From contig CAVEYD010000023.1 of assembly GCA_963619835.1 (NCBI GenBank), positions 1 to 18,524 on the forward strand: DNA of 18,524 nt, written 5' to 3'. The notes under the pieces are model-generated. The model saw nothing but the letters and a program-made list of their open reading frames with translations. It had not been told where the DNA came from and made no database searches. Source of the DNA: Fimimonas sp963619835. Its GTDB lineage: Bacteria > Bacillota > Clostridia > Christensenellales > CAG-314. Positions 1 to 7,130 of the stretch are shown here, piece by piece. Each line of letters begins with the position of its first letter. The stretch's first letter is position 1. The translations under genes and the position numbers were made by a program.

Positions 1-13
1 ATCAATTTACAAC

Positions 14-146
14 ACAAAAACTTGACACAAAAAGCAATATTTATGCACAAAAACTTGACACAAAAAAGCAATATTTATGCATTAAAAATTGCCCACAAAA
101 ATCAATATTTATGCACAAAAATTGCCCACAAAAAATCAATACGTAC
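14..146. repeat. Four imperfect tandem 32-34 bp repeats upstream of clpB
   Basis: Four consecutive units lie at 14-46, 47-80, 81-114 and 115-146. Units 1 and 2 are identical apart from one extra A. Units 2 and 3 share the block CAATATTTATGC, and units 3 and 4 share AAAATTGCCCACAAAAA. No open reading frame of note covers the array. The TTGACA in units 1 and 2 is not followed at a normal distance by a -10 box, so I do not read the units as promoters. The function is unknown; slippage-generated intergenic DNA or a regulatory array are both possible. Confidence 0.85.
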
Positions 147-155
147 TAAAAACTT

Positions 156-183
156 TTGTTTAATTAAAAATTTTCAGTATCGT
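156..183 (+). promoter_or_regulatory. Weak candidate promoter for clpB
   Basis: TTGTTT (156-161) and TATCGT (178-183) are spaced by 16 nt and lie about 60 nt upstream of the clpB start. Both boxes are poor matches to the sigma-A consensus. I see no CIRCE-type inverted repeat (HrcA operator) and no CtsR-type heptad direct repeat here, which are the usual heat-shock controls of clpB in Bacillota. The assignment is tentative. Confidence 0.25.
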
Positions 184-242
184 AAAAAGCAAAAAAAGTA
201 AAAAACAAAAACCACAACTTACCAAATAAGGCAGGTGATTTT

Positions 243-2822
243 ATGAACACAAACAAATATACTCAAAAAACATTAGAAGCGGTGCAAACCGCACAAACGG
301 TAGCTCAACAAAACGGCAATTCCGAGCTTACCACTTTGCATATTTTGGACGGATTGCTTGCCGATAGCGAAGGCTTTGTTGTTTCCGTCTTACAAAACAG
401 TGGCGCAAACGTTTCCGGACTTTTAGCCGAAGTGGAAAATCAAATAGCACGTTTGCCCAAGATGAGCGGAGCTCAACAAGTTTACCTGTCGGCAGAAGCC
501 AATGCCGTACTTAACCAAGCCGAAACTACCGCCGACGAAATGAAAGACGAGTACGTCTCTGTCGAACACGTCATGCTTGCCATTTTCGAAAAGGGCAAAA
601 GTGTAAGCAGTCTTTTGTCCAAGTACGGAGCAAACAAAAATTCATTCATGCAGTCCATGGCAAAAGCACGTGGCAACGTTCGTGTAACAAGCGACAATCC
701 CGAAGCAACTTTCGATGCCTTAAACAAGTATGCCAGCGACTTAGTCGAGCTTGCCAAAAAGCAAAAACTCGATCCGGTAATCGGTCGTGAAGACGAAATT
801 CGTAACTGTGTACAAATTTTGTCACGTAAAACCAAAAACAATCCCGTACTAATCGGTGAAGCAGGTGTCGGCAAAACCGCCATTGCCGAAGGTTTGGCGC
901 AACGTATTGCCAACGGTGACGTTCCGCAAGGACTAAAAGATCGCAAACTTTATTCGCTTGACCTTGGCGCACTTGTAGCCGGAGCAAAATTTCGTGGCGA
1001 ATTCGAAGAGCGTCTAAAAGCCGTCCTAAACGAAGTCAAAAAGAGTGAAGGCAAAATTATTCTTTTCATCGACGAGTTGCACACAATAGTCGGTGCAGGC
1101 AAAACCGAAGGCGCCATGGATGCCGGCAACTTATTAAAGCCCATGCTTGCTCGTGGCGAATTGCATTGCATAGGCGCAACCACTTTGGACGAGTACCGCA
1201 AGTACATTGAAAAAGATCCCGCACTCGAACGTCGTTTCCAACCGGTACTTGTAAATCAACCGAGTGTAGAAGACACAATTTCCATTTTGCGTGGACTAAA
1301 AGACCGTTACGAAGTCTTTCATGGAGTAAAAATTACCGACAATGCACTTATTGCCGCCGCAACATTGTCCGATAGGTACATCACCGACAGATTTTTGCCC
1401 GACAAAGCAATAGACCTTGTGGACGAAGCTTGCGCAATGATTCGTACCGAAATGGACAGCATGCCGGCAGAAATGGACGATGCACAACGTCGTATCATGC
1501 AAATACAAATCGAGTTGCAAGCTATCGGCAAGGAAACCGACAAACTTTCCGAACAACGTAAAAGCGAACTCAACAAGGAACTTTCTATTCTAAACGACAA
1601 GTACAACGCCATGAAAGCACGTTGGACAAACGAAAAGGAAGCCATTAAAAAAGTCCAGTCCTTAAGGGAACAAATCGATTCTGTCAATGCCGAAATCACT
1701 CAAGCCGAGCACGAGTACAACTTAAACAAAGCGGCAGAGCTTAAGTACGGCAAATTGCCAAGTTTAACTAATCAACTTGACGAGCAGGAAAAAATAATCA
1801 ACAGCAAAGATAATTCGTTGTTGCACGACAAAGTAACCGAAGAAGAAATTGCCAAAATCATAGGCCGTTGGACAGGTATTCCGGTATCCAAATTGCAACA
1901 AGCCGAAAAGCAAAAACTAATACAGTTGCCAAGTATCATGCACAAACGAGTAATCGGCCAAGACGATGCCGTATCCAAGGTATGCGATGCAATTTTACGT
2001 AGTCGTGCAGGCATAGTCGATCCCAACAGGCCTGTAGGCAGTTTTATGTTTTTAGGTCCTACAGGTGTCGGCAAAACCGAACTTGCCAAAACTCTTGCCG
2101 AAAACTTGTTCGACGACGAGCGCAACATTGTCCGTATAGACATGTCGGAGTACATGGAAAAGTACTCAGTTTCTCGTCTTATAGGTGCGCCTCCGGGATA
2201 CGTCGGTTACGAAGAAGGTGGCCAACTTACCGAAGCGGTACGTCGTAAGCCTTACAGCGTTGTTTTGTTTGACGAAATCGAAAAGGCGCATCCGGACGTT
2301 TTCAACATTCTATTGCAAATTTTGGACGACGGACGTGTAACCGACAGCCAAGGTCGCACAGTCGATTTTAAAAACACAATCATCATCATGACAAGCAACC
2401 TCGGTAGCAGTGTAATTTTGGACAGCATCGAAAAGGACGGCAAGGTTACCGACCAAGCCACAACCGAAGTACACAATTTACTTAAACAGCAATTCCGTCC
2501 GGAGTTTCTAAACAGACTTGATGAGATAATTATTTTCAAACCGCTAACCAAGGACGAAGTTGTAAAAATTGTAGACTTGCTTGTTGCCAAATTGCAAAAA
2601 CGTCTTGCCGATAAGGAACTTAAACTAATTGTCACAAACAATGCAAAGCAGTACATTGTCGAAAACGGTTACGATCCCATTTACGGTGCAAGACCGCTCA
2701 AAAGATTTATGCAACACTCTGTCGAAACGCTTATTGCTACAGAAATTGTCAAAAAGGATCTCGCTCCGGACACAACTTTAACCGTCGACGTAGACAACGG
2801 CAACTTAGTTGTAACCGAGTAA
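243..2822 (+). CDS. clpB: ATP-dependent chaperone ClpB (protein disaggregase)
   Basis: Cytosolic Hsp100 disaggregase of 859 aa, the usual family length. It forms ATP-driven hexameric rings that pull polypeptides out of aggregates together with DnaK/DnaJ/GrpE. The Clp N-terminal repeat domain covers about residues 1-145. The first AAA+ module has Walker A GEAGVGKT (205-212), Walker B ILFIDE (273-278) and arginine-finger region ERRF (329-332). A long charged coiled-coil middle domain follows (about 400-525), which separates ClpB from the shorter ClpC and ClpE. The second AAA+ module has Walker A GPTGVGKT (605-612), pore loop GYVG (652-655), Walker B VVLFDE (673-678) and sensor-2 GARPLKR (815-821). 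No ClpP-docking loop is evident, which fits a disaggregase rather than a protease partner. The ATG start is supported by AGGTGA at 233-238. The gene appears monocistronic, with a terminator directly downstream. Identity is essentially certain. Confidence 0.98.
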   Translation: MNTNKYTQKTLEAVQTAQTVAQQNGNSELTTLHILDGLLADSEGFVVSVLQNSGANVSGLLAEVENQIARLPKMSGAQQVYLSAEANAVLNQAETTADEMKDEYVSVEHVMLAIFEKGKSVSSLLSKYGANKNSFMQSMAKARGNVRVTSDNPEATFDALNKYASDLVELAKKQKLDPVIGREDEIRNCVQILSRKTKNNPVLIGEAGVGKTAIAEGLAQRIANGDVPQGLKDRKLYSLDLGALVAGAKFRGEFEERLKAVLNEVKKSEGKIILFIDELHTIVGAGKTEGAMDAGNLLKPMLARGELHCIGATTLDEYRKYIEKDPALERRFQPVLVNQPSVEDTISILRGLKDRYEVFHGVKITDNALIAAATLSDRYITDRFLPDKAIDLVDEACAMIRTEMDSMPAEMDDAQRRIMQIQIELQAIGKETDKLSEQRKSELNKELSILNDKYNAMKARWTNEKEAIKKVQSLREQIDSVNAEITQAEHEYNLNKAAELKYGKLPSLTNQLDEQEKIINSKDNSLLHDKVTEEEIAKIIGRWTGIPVSKLQQAEKQKLIQLPSIMHKRVIGQDDAVSKVCDAILRSRAGIVDPNRPVGSFMFLGPTGVGKTELAKTLAENLFDDERNIVRIDMSEYMEKYSVSRLIGAPPGYVGYEEGGQLTEAVRRKPYSVVLFDEIEKAHPDVFNILLQILDDGRVTDSQGRTVDFKNTIIIMTSNLGSSVILDSIEKDGKVTDQATTEVHNLLKQQFRPEFLNRLDEIIIFKPLTKDEVVKIVDLLVAKLQKRLADKELKLIVTNNAKQYIVENGYDPIYGARPLKRFMQHSVETLIATEIVKKDLAPDTTLTVDVDNGNLVVTE

Positions 2823-2834
2823 TCTCAAACTAAC

Positions 2835-2914
2835 AAAAATATCGCTTTAACACTTGCAAACGTTAAACATTTTGTAAAACTAAGTGCAAGTATTGTAAGG
2901 CGATATTTTTTTTT
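2835..2914 (+). terminator. Rho-independent terminator after clpB
   Basis: A perfect 11-bp outer stem pairs AAAAATATCGC (2835-2845) with GCGATATTTTT (2900-2910). An inner 7-bp stem pairs ACTTGCA (2852-2858) with TGCAAGT (2885-2891). The 3' arm runs directly into a T tract ending at 2914. It starts 12 nt after the clpB stop codon. The outer loop is long, so the structure is bulkier than a textbook terminator. Confidence 0.75.
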
Positions 2915-2950
2915 GCCTCAAAACCGCCTTGTTTGAATTGTTGCAAATGT

Positions 2951-2979
2951 TTTACATAAATATTTTTTTATTGTATAAT
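2951..2979 (+). promoter_or_regulatory. Sigma-A-type promoter for the alcohol dehydrogenase-rsmA operon
   Basis: TTTACA (2951-2956) and a consensus TATAAT (2974-2979) are separated by exactly 17 nt. The predicted start near 2986 leaves a leader of roughly 80 nt before the ATG at 3069. The promoter sits between the clpB terminator and the next gene. Confidence 0.75.
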
Positions 2980-2984
2980 AAAAA

Positions 2985-3036
2985 AGTATTAAAAAAAGTC
3001 GAGTTTGAATTGCTAAAAAAGTCGAGCTTGTTTTAA
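2985..3036. repeat. Short direct repeat in the alcohol dehydrogenase leader
   Basis: AAAAAAGTCGAG followed by T/C and TTG occurs twice, near 2992-3007 and 3015-3031, with a spacing of about 24 nt. The repeat lies in the transcribed leader downstream of the predicted promoter. The function is unknown. Confidence 0.45.
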
Positions 3037-3068
3037 TTGACGTAAAAAACATTTTTAGGCGGTAAAAC

Positions 3069-4265
3069 ATGAACATTTTCAAAAAAATTTGGTGTCGCAC
3101 GTACCAATTTGCAATGAAAATCGGTATGGCGTTTATGCCTTGGAGACAGCCGGAACTAATTGTCGGTGAAGGTGCTTTTGCCAATCTTTCAAGCATTTTA
3201 CCTCAAAAAGGTGTTTCCCATCCGCTTATCGTTTGCGACAAGTCGGCAATCGAACGTCACGCGTTAGATCCGCTCATTACTTGTAGCAATCTCACTTATT
3301 CGTTGTACGACGGAGTTTTGCCAAATCCCACAGTCGACCAAGTCGAAGAAGGGTTAAAAATCTACAACCAAAACAACTGTGACGGTATTGTCGCTTTCGG
3401 AGGCGGTTCGGCAATGGATTGTGCCAAGGCAATCGGTGCAAGAGTAGTTTGCCCCAAAAAGACTGTAAACCAAATGAAAGGTTTGTTAAAAGTCGGCAAA
3501 CGCCTTCCGCCGTTTTTTGCCGTTCCCACAACGGCAGGCACAGGTAGCGAATGTACCGTTGCGGCAGTAATCACCGACGGCAAAACGCACGACAAGTACG
3601 CCATAAACGATTTTTGCCTAATTCCTCGCTATGCCGTCTTAGATCCCTTGCTTACAGTCGGTTTGCCCCCGTTTTTAACGGCAACCACCGGCATGGATGC
3701 GCTTACGCACGCTGTCGAAGCTTACATAGGAAAGTCCAACACCAAGCAAACAAAAAAGCAGGCCGAACAGGCAGTAAAGTTAATTTTTGAAAATATTGTC
3801 ACCGCAACAAAAGACGGAAAAAACACTCAAGCTCGCACAAACATGCAAAAAGCGGCCTATCTTGCGGGACTTGCCTTCACAAGAGCGTATGTCGGCTATG
3901 TTCATGCAATGGCGCATTCCCTTGGCGGAATGTACGGCACACCGCATGGCTTAGCAAATGCCGTTTTGTTGCCCCAGGTGCTTACGGCTTTCGAAAAGTC
4001 CGCCGCAAAACCCTTGTCCAAGCTTGCAACAGTTATCGGAATTGCTTCAAAAGGCGACGACAAAACGGTTTCCGCTCAAAAATTTATAAATGCCGTTTTT
4101 AGTTTAAACGAACAACTCGGCATCCCCACAAAAATTGACGGAATTTGCCCAAGCGATTTAGATGCGTTGTCCGTTCATGCCGAGCGCGAAGCAAATCCGT
4201 TGTATCCCGTACCCAAGCTTATGACCAAAAACGATTTTGTCGAAATCTACAAAAAGGTGATGTAA
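3069..4265 (+). CDS. Iron-containing (group III) alcohol dehydrogenase
   Basis: A 398-aa cytosolic NAD(P)-dependent oxidoreductase of the Fe-ADH superfamily (FucO/YqhD/butanol dehydrogenase type), interconverting an alcohol and an aldehyde. The nucleotide-binding motif GGGS is at 111-114, and TTAGTGSE (154-161) is a family signature. By alignment with FucO in memory, the metal ligands are D210, H214, H279 and H293, with H283 as the further conserved active-site histidine; all are present, so the enzyme should be active. The N-terminus (about 1-28) is longer and more basic/aromatic than in FucO, with MPWRQPE before the first core strand, a form I associate with clostridial homologues. Substrate cannot be read from the sequence. 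The start is supported by AGGCGG at 3057-3062. Only 2 nt separate it from rsmA, whose ribosome binding site lies inside this gene, implying co-transcription and probably coupled translation. Confidence 0.93.
   Translation: MNIFKKIWCRTYQFAMKIGMAFMPWRQPELIVGEGAFANLSSILPQKGVSHPLIVCDKSAIERHALDPLITCSNLTYSLYDGVLPNPTVDQVEEGLKIYNQNNCDGIVAFGGGSAMDCAKAIGARVVCPKKTVNQMKGLLKVGKRLPPFFAVPTTAGTGSECTVAAVITDGKTHDKYAINDFCLIPRYAVLDPLLTVGLPPFLTATTGMDALTHAVEAYIGKSNTKQTKKQAEQAVKLIFENIVTATKDGKNTQARTNMQKAAYLAGLAFTRAYVGYVHAMAHSLGGMYGTPHGLANAVLLPQVLTAFEKSAAKPLSKLATVIGIASKGDDKTVSAQKFINAVFSLNEQLGIPTKIDGICPSDLDALSVHAEREANPLYPVPKLMTKNDFVEIYKKVM
4255..4260 (+). promoter_or_regulatory. Ribosome binding site of rsmA, inside the upstream gene
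   Basis: AGGTGA lies in the last codons of the alcohol dehydrogenase gene, 7 nt before the ATG at 4268. It fixes the rsmA start at 4268 rather than at an upstream in-frame ATG at 4145. Confidence 0.8.
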
Positions 4266-4267
4266 TT

Positions 4268-5104
4268 ATGGTAGACGTAAAGCAGTTGTTATGCGAAAAA
4301 GGTTTCCGTTTCAACAAACAATTTGGACAAAACTTTTTAACCGACAACACTTTGTTACAAGATATATGTAGTGATGCCCAAGTAAACGGCGGAGTGGTTT
4401 TAGAAGTAGGCGCAGGTGCAGGAACGTTAACGCATGCTTTGTCACAAAATGCCCAAAAGGTTATCGCTTTTGAAATCGACAAGCACTTAAAGGAAGTTTT
4501 AGACGTAACACTTGCCGATTGCAACAACGTCCAAGTTGTTTTTGGCGACATTATGCGTTACGACATGGAACAAATCGAAGCACTTTGCGGAAAAAGTTTT
4601 AAGGTTGTTGCCAACATACCTTACTACATCACAACGCCGCTACTCATGAAGTTTGTCGAAAACAGTCAAAACGTTTCGTCCTTAACCCTTACCATACAAA
4701 AGGAAGTTGCCGATCGTCTTACGGCAAAGCCCGCCACAAAAGATTACGGAGCAATTACAGTCGGTGTCTGTGCTTTTGCCGATGTTGCCACAACACGAGT
4801 TTTACCTCGCACGTTGTTTTACCCTCAGCCCAATGTCGATAGCGCCGTCGTGCATATCGAAATGAAAAGAGACAAATTCCACATTGACGATCGCAAATTG
4901 TTCCGCAAGGTAGTAAAATCATCTTTTGCCATGCGACGTAAAACGCTTGTAAACAACTTGATGGTCGGTTTCAACATCGAACGTTCCGTTGCCGAAGACA
5001 TTTTAATTCAAAGTAATCTTTCTATCGGTTGTCGCGGTGAAGAACTGTCCGTAGAGCAGTACGTAGTCTTGTACAACACAATAAAAAACAAAATCGGTCA
5101 GTAA
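4268..5104 (+). CDS. rsmA: 16S rRNA dimethyladenosine transferase RsmA (KsgA)
   Basis: Transfers four methyl groups from S-adenosylmethionine to the two adjacent adenines (A1518/A1519, E. coli numbering) in the 3' terminal hairpin of 16S rRNA, a late step in small-subunit assembly. The 278-aa product has family-typical length. It opens with the FNKQFGQNFL block (15-24). The SAM-binding GAGAGTLT is at 48-55, the catalytic NIPYY at 116-120, and the conserved FYPQPNVDSAVV at 184-195. The C-terminal helical domain (about 200-278) contains SSFAMRRKTLVNN, typical of KsgA. The open frame extends upstream to 4145, but that part overlaps the dehydrogenase gene and does not resemble KsgA. Here it is coupled to a dehydrogenase gene rather than the rnmV or ispE partners often seen in Bacillota. 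Confidence 0.97.
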   Translation: MVDVKQLLCEKGFRFNKQFGQNFLTDNTLLQDICSDAQVNGGVVLEVGAGAGTLTHALSQNAQKVIAFEIDKHLKEVLDVTLADCNNVQVVFGDIMRYDMEQIEALCGKSFKVVANIPYYITTPLLMKFVENSQNVSSLTLTIQKEVADRLTAKPATKDYGAITVGVCAFADVATTRVLPRTLFYPQPNVDSAVVHIEMKRDKFHIDDRKLFRKVVKSSFAMRRKTLVNNLMVGFNIERSVAEDILIQSNLSIGCRGEELSVEQYVVLYNTIKNKIGQ

Positions 5105-5154
5105 AAAACAAAAATTTTACAAAAATCGTAAAACTACTTAACAAATTTTGTTTA

Positions 5155-5184
5155 TTGTCAAAAACAAAGTTAGATTGTTATCAA
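5155..5184 (+). promoter_or_regulatory. Candidate promoter for tilS-hpt-GH13
   Basis: TTGTCA (5155-5160) and TATCAA (5179-5184) are spaced by 18 nt. The -35 box is close to consensus and the -10 box is modest. A start near 5191 would place the whole downstream repeat block in the leader. I see no U-tailed terminator after rsmA, so read-through from upstream is also possible. Confidence 0.35.
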
Positions 5185-5190
5185 AAATTA

Positions 5191-5284
5191 TTTAACACAA
5201 AAGCCAAAAAAATTGTTTAGCAAAAGAACAAACAAAAATCGCTTAACACAAAAACAAAAAATTGCTTAACAGCAAATTTACAAA
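5191..5284. repeat. Four degenerate direct repeats in the tilS leader
   Basis: The core YTTARCACAAAA recurs at 5191, 5216, 5242 and 5265, giving spacings of 25, 26 and 23 nt, each preceded by an AAATT/AAATC block. The copies have drifted; the second and fourth carry substitutions in the core. The block is A-rich and almost free of G. The function is unknown. Confidence 0.6.
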
Positions 5285-5299
5285 AACAGCGGAGTAAAA

Positions 5300-6565
5300 A
5301 TGATTGATCTCACAAAAAAATATGCGCTAGCGGTGTCCGGCGGAAAAGACTCAATGGTTATGTTGCATTATTTTGCCAACATGCCTATTGTGCCAAATTT
5401 TTTTGTTGTCACTGTCAACCATGGAATACGTACGGAAGCCGAAAGCGACTGTTTGTTTGTCCAAGATTATTGCAAAAAAATCGGTGTGGAGTGTCTCATC
5501 TACCGAGTTGACGTTCCGCAGTATGCCAAGCAAAACAAACTTTCCGAAGAAACTGCCGCAAGAGAGTTGCGATACAACGTTTTAGAAAAAGTCGATGCCG
5601 ATTATGTCTGTTTGGCGCATCACGCAAGCGACAATGTCGAAACCGTTCTCATGCACATTTTACGCGGAAGCGGAGCTTGTGGTGCGGAAGGTATCAAAAC
5701 TTATTCCGGCAAGTATTTTCGTCCTATTCTCGGTTGGACTCGTGCGGAAATTGACACCTATGCCGTCAAAAACAACGTTCCGTTTGTCGTCGACAGTACA
5801 AATAGCAACACCAAGTACAAGCGAAATTTTATTCGCAAAAAAATCATTCCGCTACTAAATCAAGTCAATGCCAATGCCGAAAGAAACGTTTTACGTTTTT
5901 CTCAAAACATTGCCGAAGACGACCAATATCTTAACAGCCTTGCCGATATTTCTTCCGTTGTTTTCTCGCAAAACGGTTGCAAAATTCCCCTTGACTTACT
6001 CACTCAGCCAAAGCCAATAGCTGTCAGAGTAATTTACAAAGTTTTCAAGCAACTCGGTGTTTACAAAGATATCGAAAATTCTCACGTCCAAGCACTACTC
6101 AAAATTGCTTTTTCGGATGGTGGCAAGCAAGTTTACTTGCCGTTTGGGTATTTTGCCGTAAACGACTACAACACTCTTTCAATCGAAAAGTTTGACAAAA
6201 ATTCGGTTGATTTACAAAATTTTGAGTTGCCGTATGCAGTCGGCACCACGCAAACGCCGTTTGGCACAGTTGTCGTTTCAACCGAGCCAATCGAAAATGC
6301 ACTCATGTTCGACGGAACAAAAATTCCGCAAAAAGCAGTTTTTCGTTGCAAAGCGGAAGGGGACGTCATCACACAATTCGGTGGCGGAACAAAAACACTA
6401 AAAAAATATTTTATAGACAAAAAAATTCCGCAAAGAATTCGTAGCCAAAAAATTCTTATTGCAGACGGCAACAAAATTCTTGTTGTTTGCGGAGTTGATA
6501 TATCAAACGATGTAAAAGTAGAAAAAGATTCACAAAAACTTTACATCAAAGTTTTGGAGGGGTAA
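5300..6565 (+). CDS. tilS: tRNA(Ile)-lysidine synthase TilS
   Basis: Uses ATP and lysine to convert C34 of the CAU anticodon of tRNA-Ile2 to lysidine, so that the tRNA reads AUA instead of AUG. This is an essential cytosolic reaction. The 421-aa protein starts with a PP-loop ATPase domain: SGGKDS at 13-18, HHASDN at 107-112 (matching the HHxxDN motif) and DSTN...RNFIRKKIIPLL around 165-186. A middle TilS domain (about 200-300) follows. The C-terminal tRNA-binding domain contains GDVITQFGGGTKTLKKYFIDK and an IPQRIR motif (about 354-380). The ATG is preceded by GGAG at 5291-5294. Its stop codon is 2 nt before the hpt start, and the hpt ribosome binding site is inside tilS. The tilS-hpt order is conserved in Bacillota, which supports both calls. 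Confidence 0.97.
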   Translation: MIDLTKKYALAVSGGKDSMVMLHYFANMPIVPNFFVVTVNHGIRTEAESDCLFVQDYCKKIGVECLIYRVDVPQYAKQNKLSEETAARELRYNVLEKVDADYVCLAHHASDNVETVLMHILRGSGACGAEGIKTYSGKYFRPILGWTRAEIDTYAVKNNVPFVVDSTNSNTKYKRNFIRKKIIPLLNQVNANAERNVLRFSQNIAEDDQYLNSLADISSVVFSQNGCKIPLDLLTQPKPIAVRVIYKVFKQLGVYKDIENSHVQALLKIAFSDGGKQVYLPFGYFAVNDYNTLSIEKFDKNSVDLQNFELPYAVGTTQTPFGTVVVSTEPIENALMFDGTKIPQKAVFRCKAEGDVITQFGGGTKTLKKYFIDKKIPQRIRSQKILIADGNKILVVCGVDISNDVKVEKDSQKLYIKVLEG

Positions 6566-6567
6566 TT

Positions 6568-7110
6568 ATGCAAAAAGACAACATGATAAAGGAAACGCTC
6601 ATTTCGGAAAAGCAAATTAAAGAGCGTATCGCACAAGTAGGAAAGCAAATCACAAACGACTACAAAGGCAAAGACTTGCTTGTTATAGGCGTGCTAAAAG
6701 GCGCATGGGTGTATCTTGCCGATTTAGTCAGGGAGATTGATATCAACGCAACAATCGACTTTATGTCGGTATCAAGTTACGGAGTCGGAACAACCACAAG
6801 TGGCAGTTTGACAATAGTCAAAGATTTAGCCACCGATTGTCGCGGCAAAAACATTTTAATTGTCGAAGATATCATCGACAGCGGAGTAACACTTTCTCGC
6901 TTAAAGGAAATGTTGCTTGCAAGAGGCGCAGCATCGGTAGAAATTACAACGTTGTTGTCCAAGCCTTCTCGCAGACAAATAAACGTCGATGTCAAGTACA
7001 TTTGTTTTGAAGTTCCGGACAAATTCGTTGTCGGTTACGGACTTGATTTTGCCGAAAAGTATCGCACGCTCAAAGACGTTTGTGTGCTTAAAGAAGAAGC
7101 GTATTGCTAA
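6568..7110 (+). CDS. hpt: Hypoxanthine phosphoribosyltransferase
   Basis: Salvages hypoxanthine (and usually guanine) with phosphoribosyl pyrophosphate to give IMP or GMP in the cytosol. The 180-aa length matches bacterial Hpt. The PRPP-binding signature ILIVEDIIDSGVTL is at 96-109, with E100, D101 and D104. The purine-site segment FEVPDKFVVGYGLDFAEKYR is near 157-176. SVSSYG at 67-72 corresponds to the flexible active-site loop. A strong GGAGGGG (6556-6562) inside the end of tilS precedes the ATG by 5 nt. In many Bacillota tilS-hpt is followed by ftsH; here a GH13 gene follows 20 nt after the stop codon instead. Confidence 0.96.
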   Translation: MQKDNMIKETLISEKQIKERIAQVGKQITNDYKGKDLLVIGVLKGAWVYLADLVREIDINATIDFMSVSSYGVGTTTSGSLTIVKDLATDCRGKNILIVEDIIDSGVTLSRLKEMLLARGAASVEITTLLSKPSRRQINVDVKYICFEVPDKFVVGYGLDFAEKYRTLKDVCVLKEEAYC

Positions 7111-7130
7111 CAGGTGTTTTTGGTGAACAA

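Noticed and set aside
22..78. TTGACA boxes in the first two clpB-upstream repeat units as tandem promoters
   Set aside because: The nearest TATTTAT lies only 10-11 nt downstream and nothing resembling a -10 box is present at 16-18 nt.
14..146. CRISPR-like array upstream of clpB
   Set aside because: The units are contiguous with no unique spacers, are imperfect, number only four, and there is no cas gene or palindromic repeat.
482..2656. Several minus-strand open frames opposite clpB
   Set aside because: They mirror the codon structure of clpB, show no recognisable domains and have no ribosome binding sites; they are shadows of a certain gene.
4145..4267. Longer rsmA open frame starting at 4145
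   Set aside because: The extra residues overlap the dehydrogenase gene, do not resemble KsgA, and the good ribosome binding site precedes the ATG at 4268.
7104..7130. TTG start for the GH13 gene at 7104
   Set aside because: It would overlap the hpt stop codon without a suitably placed ribosome binding site; the ATG at 7131 has GGTGA upstream and fits the domain start.
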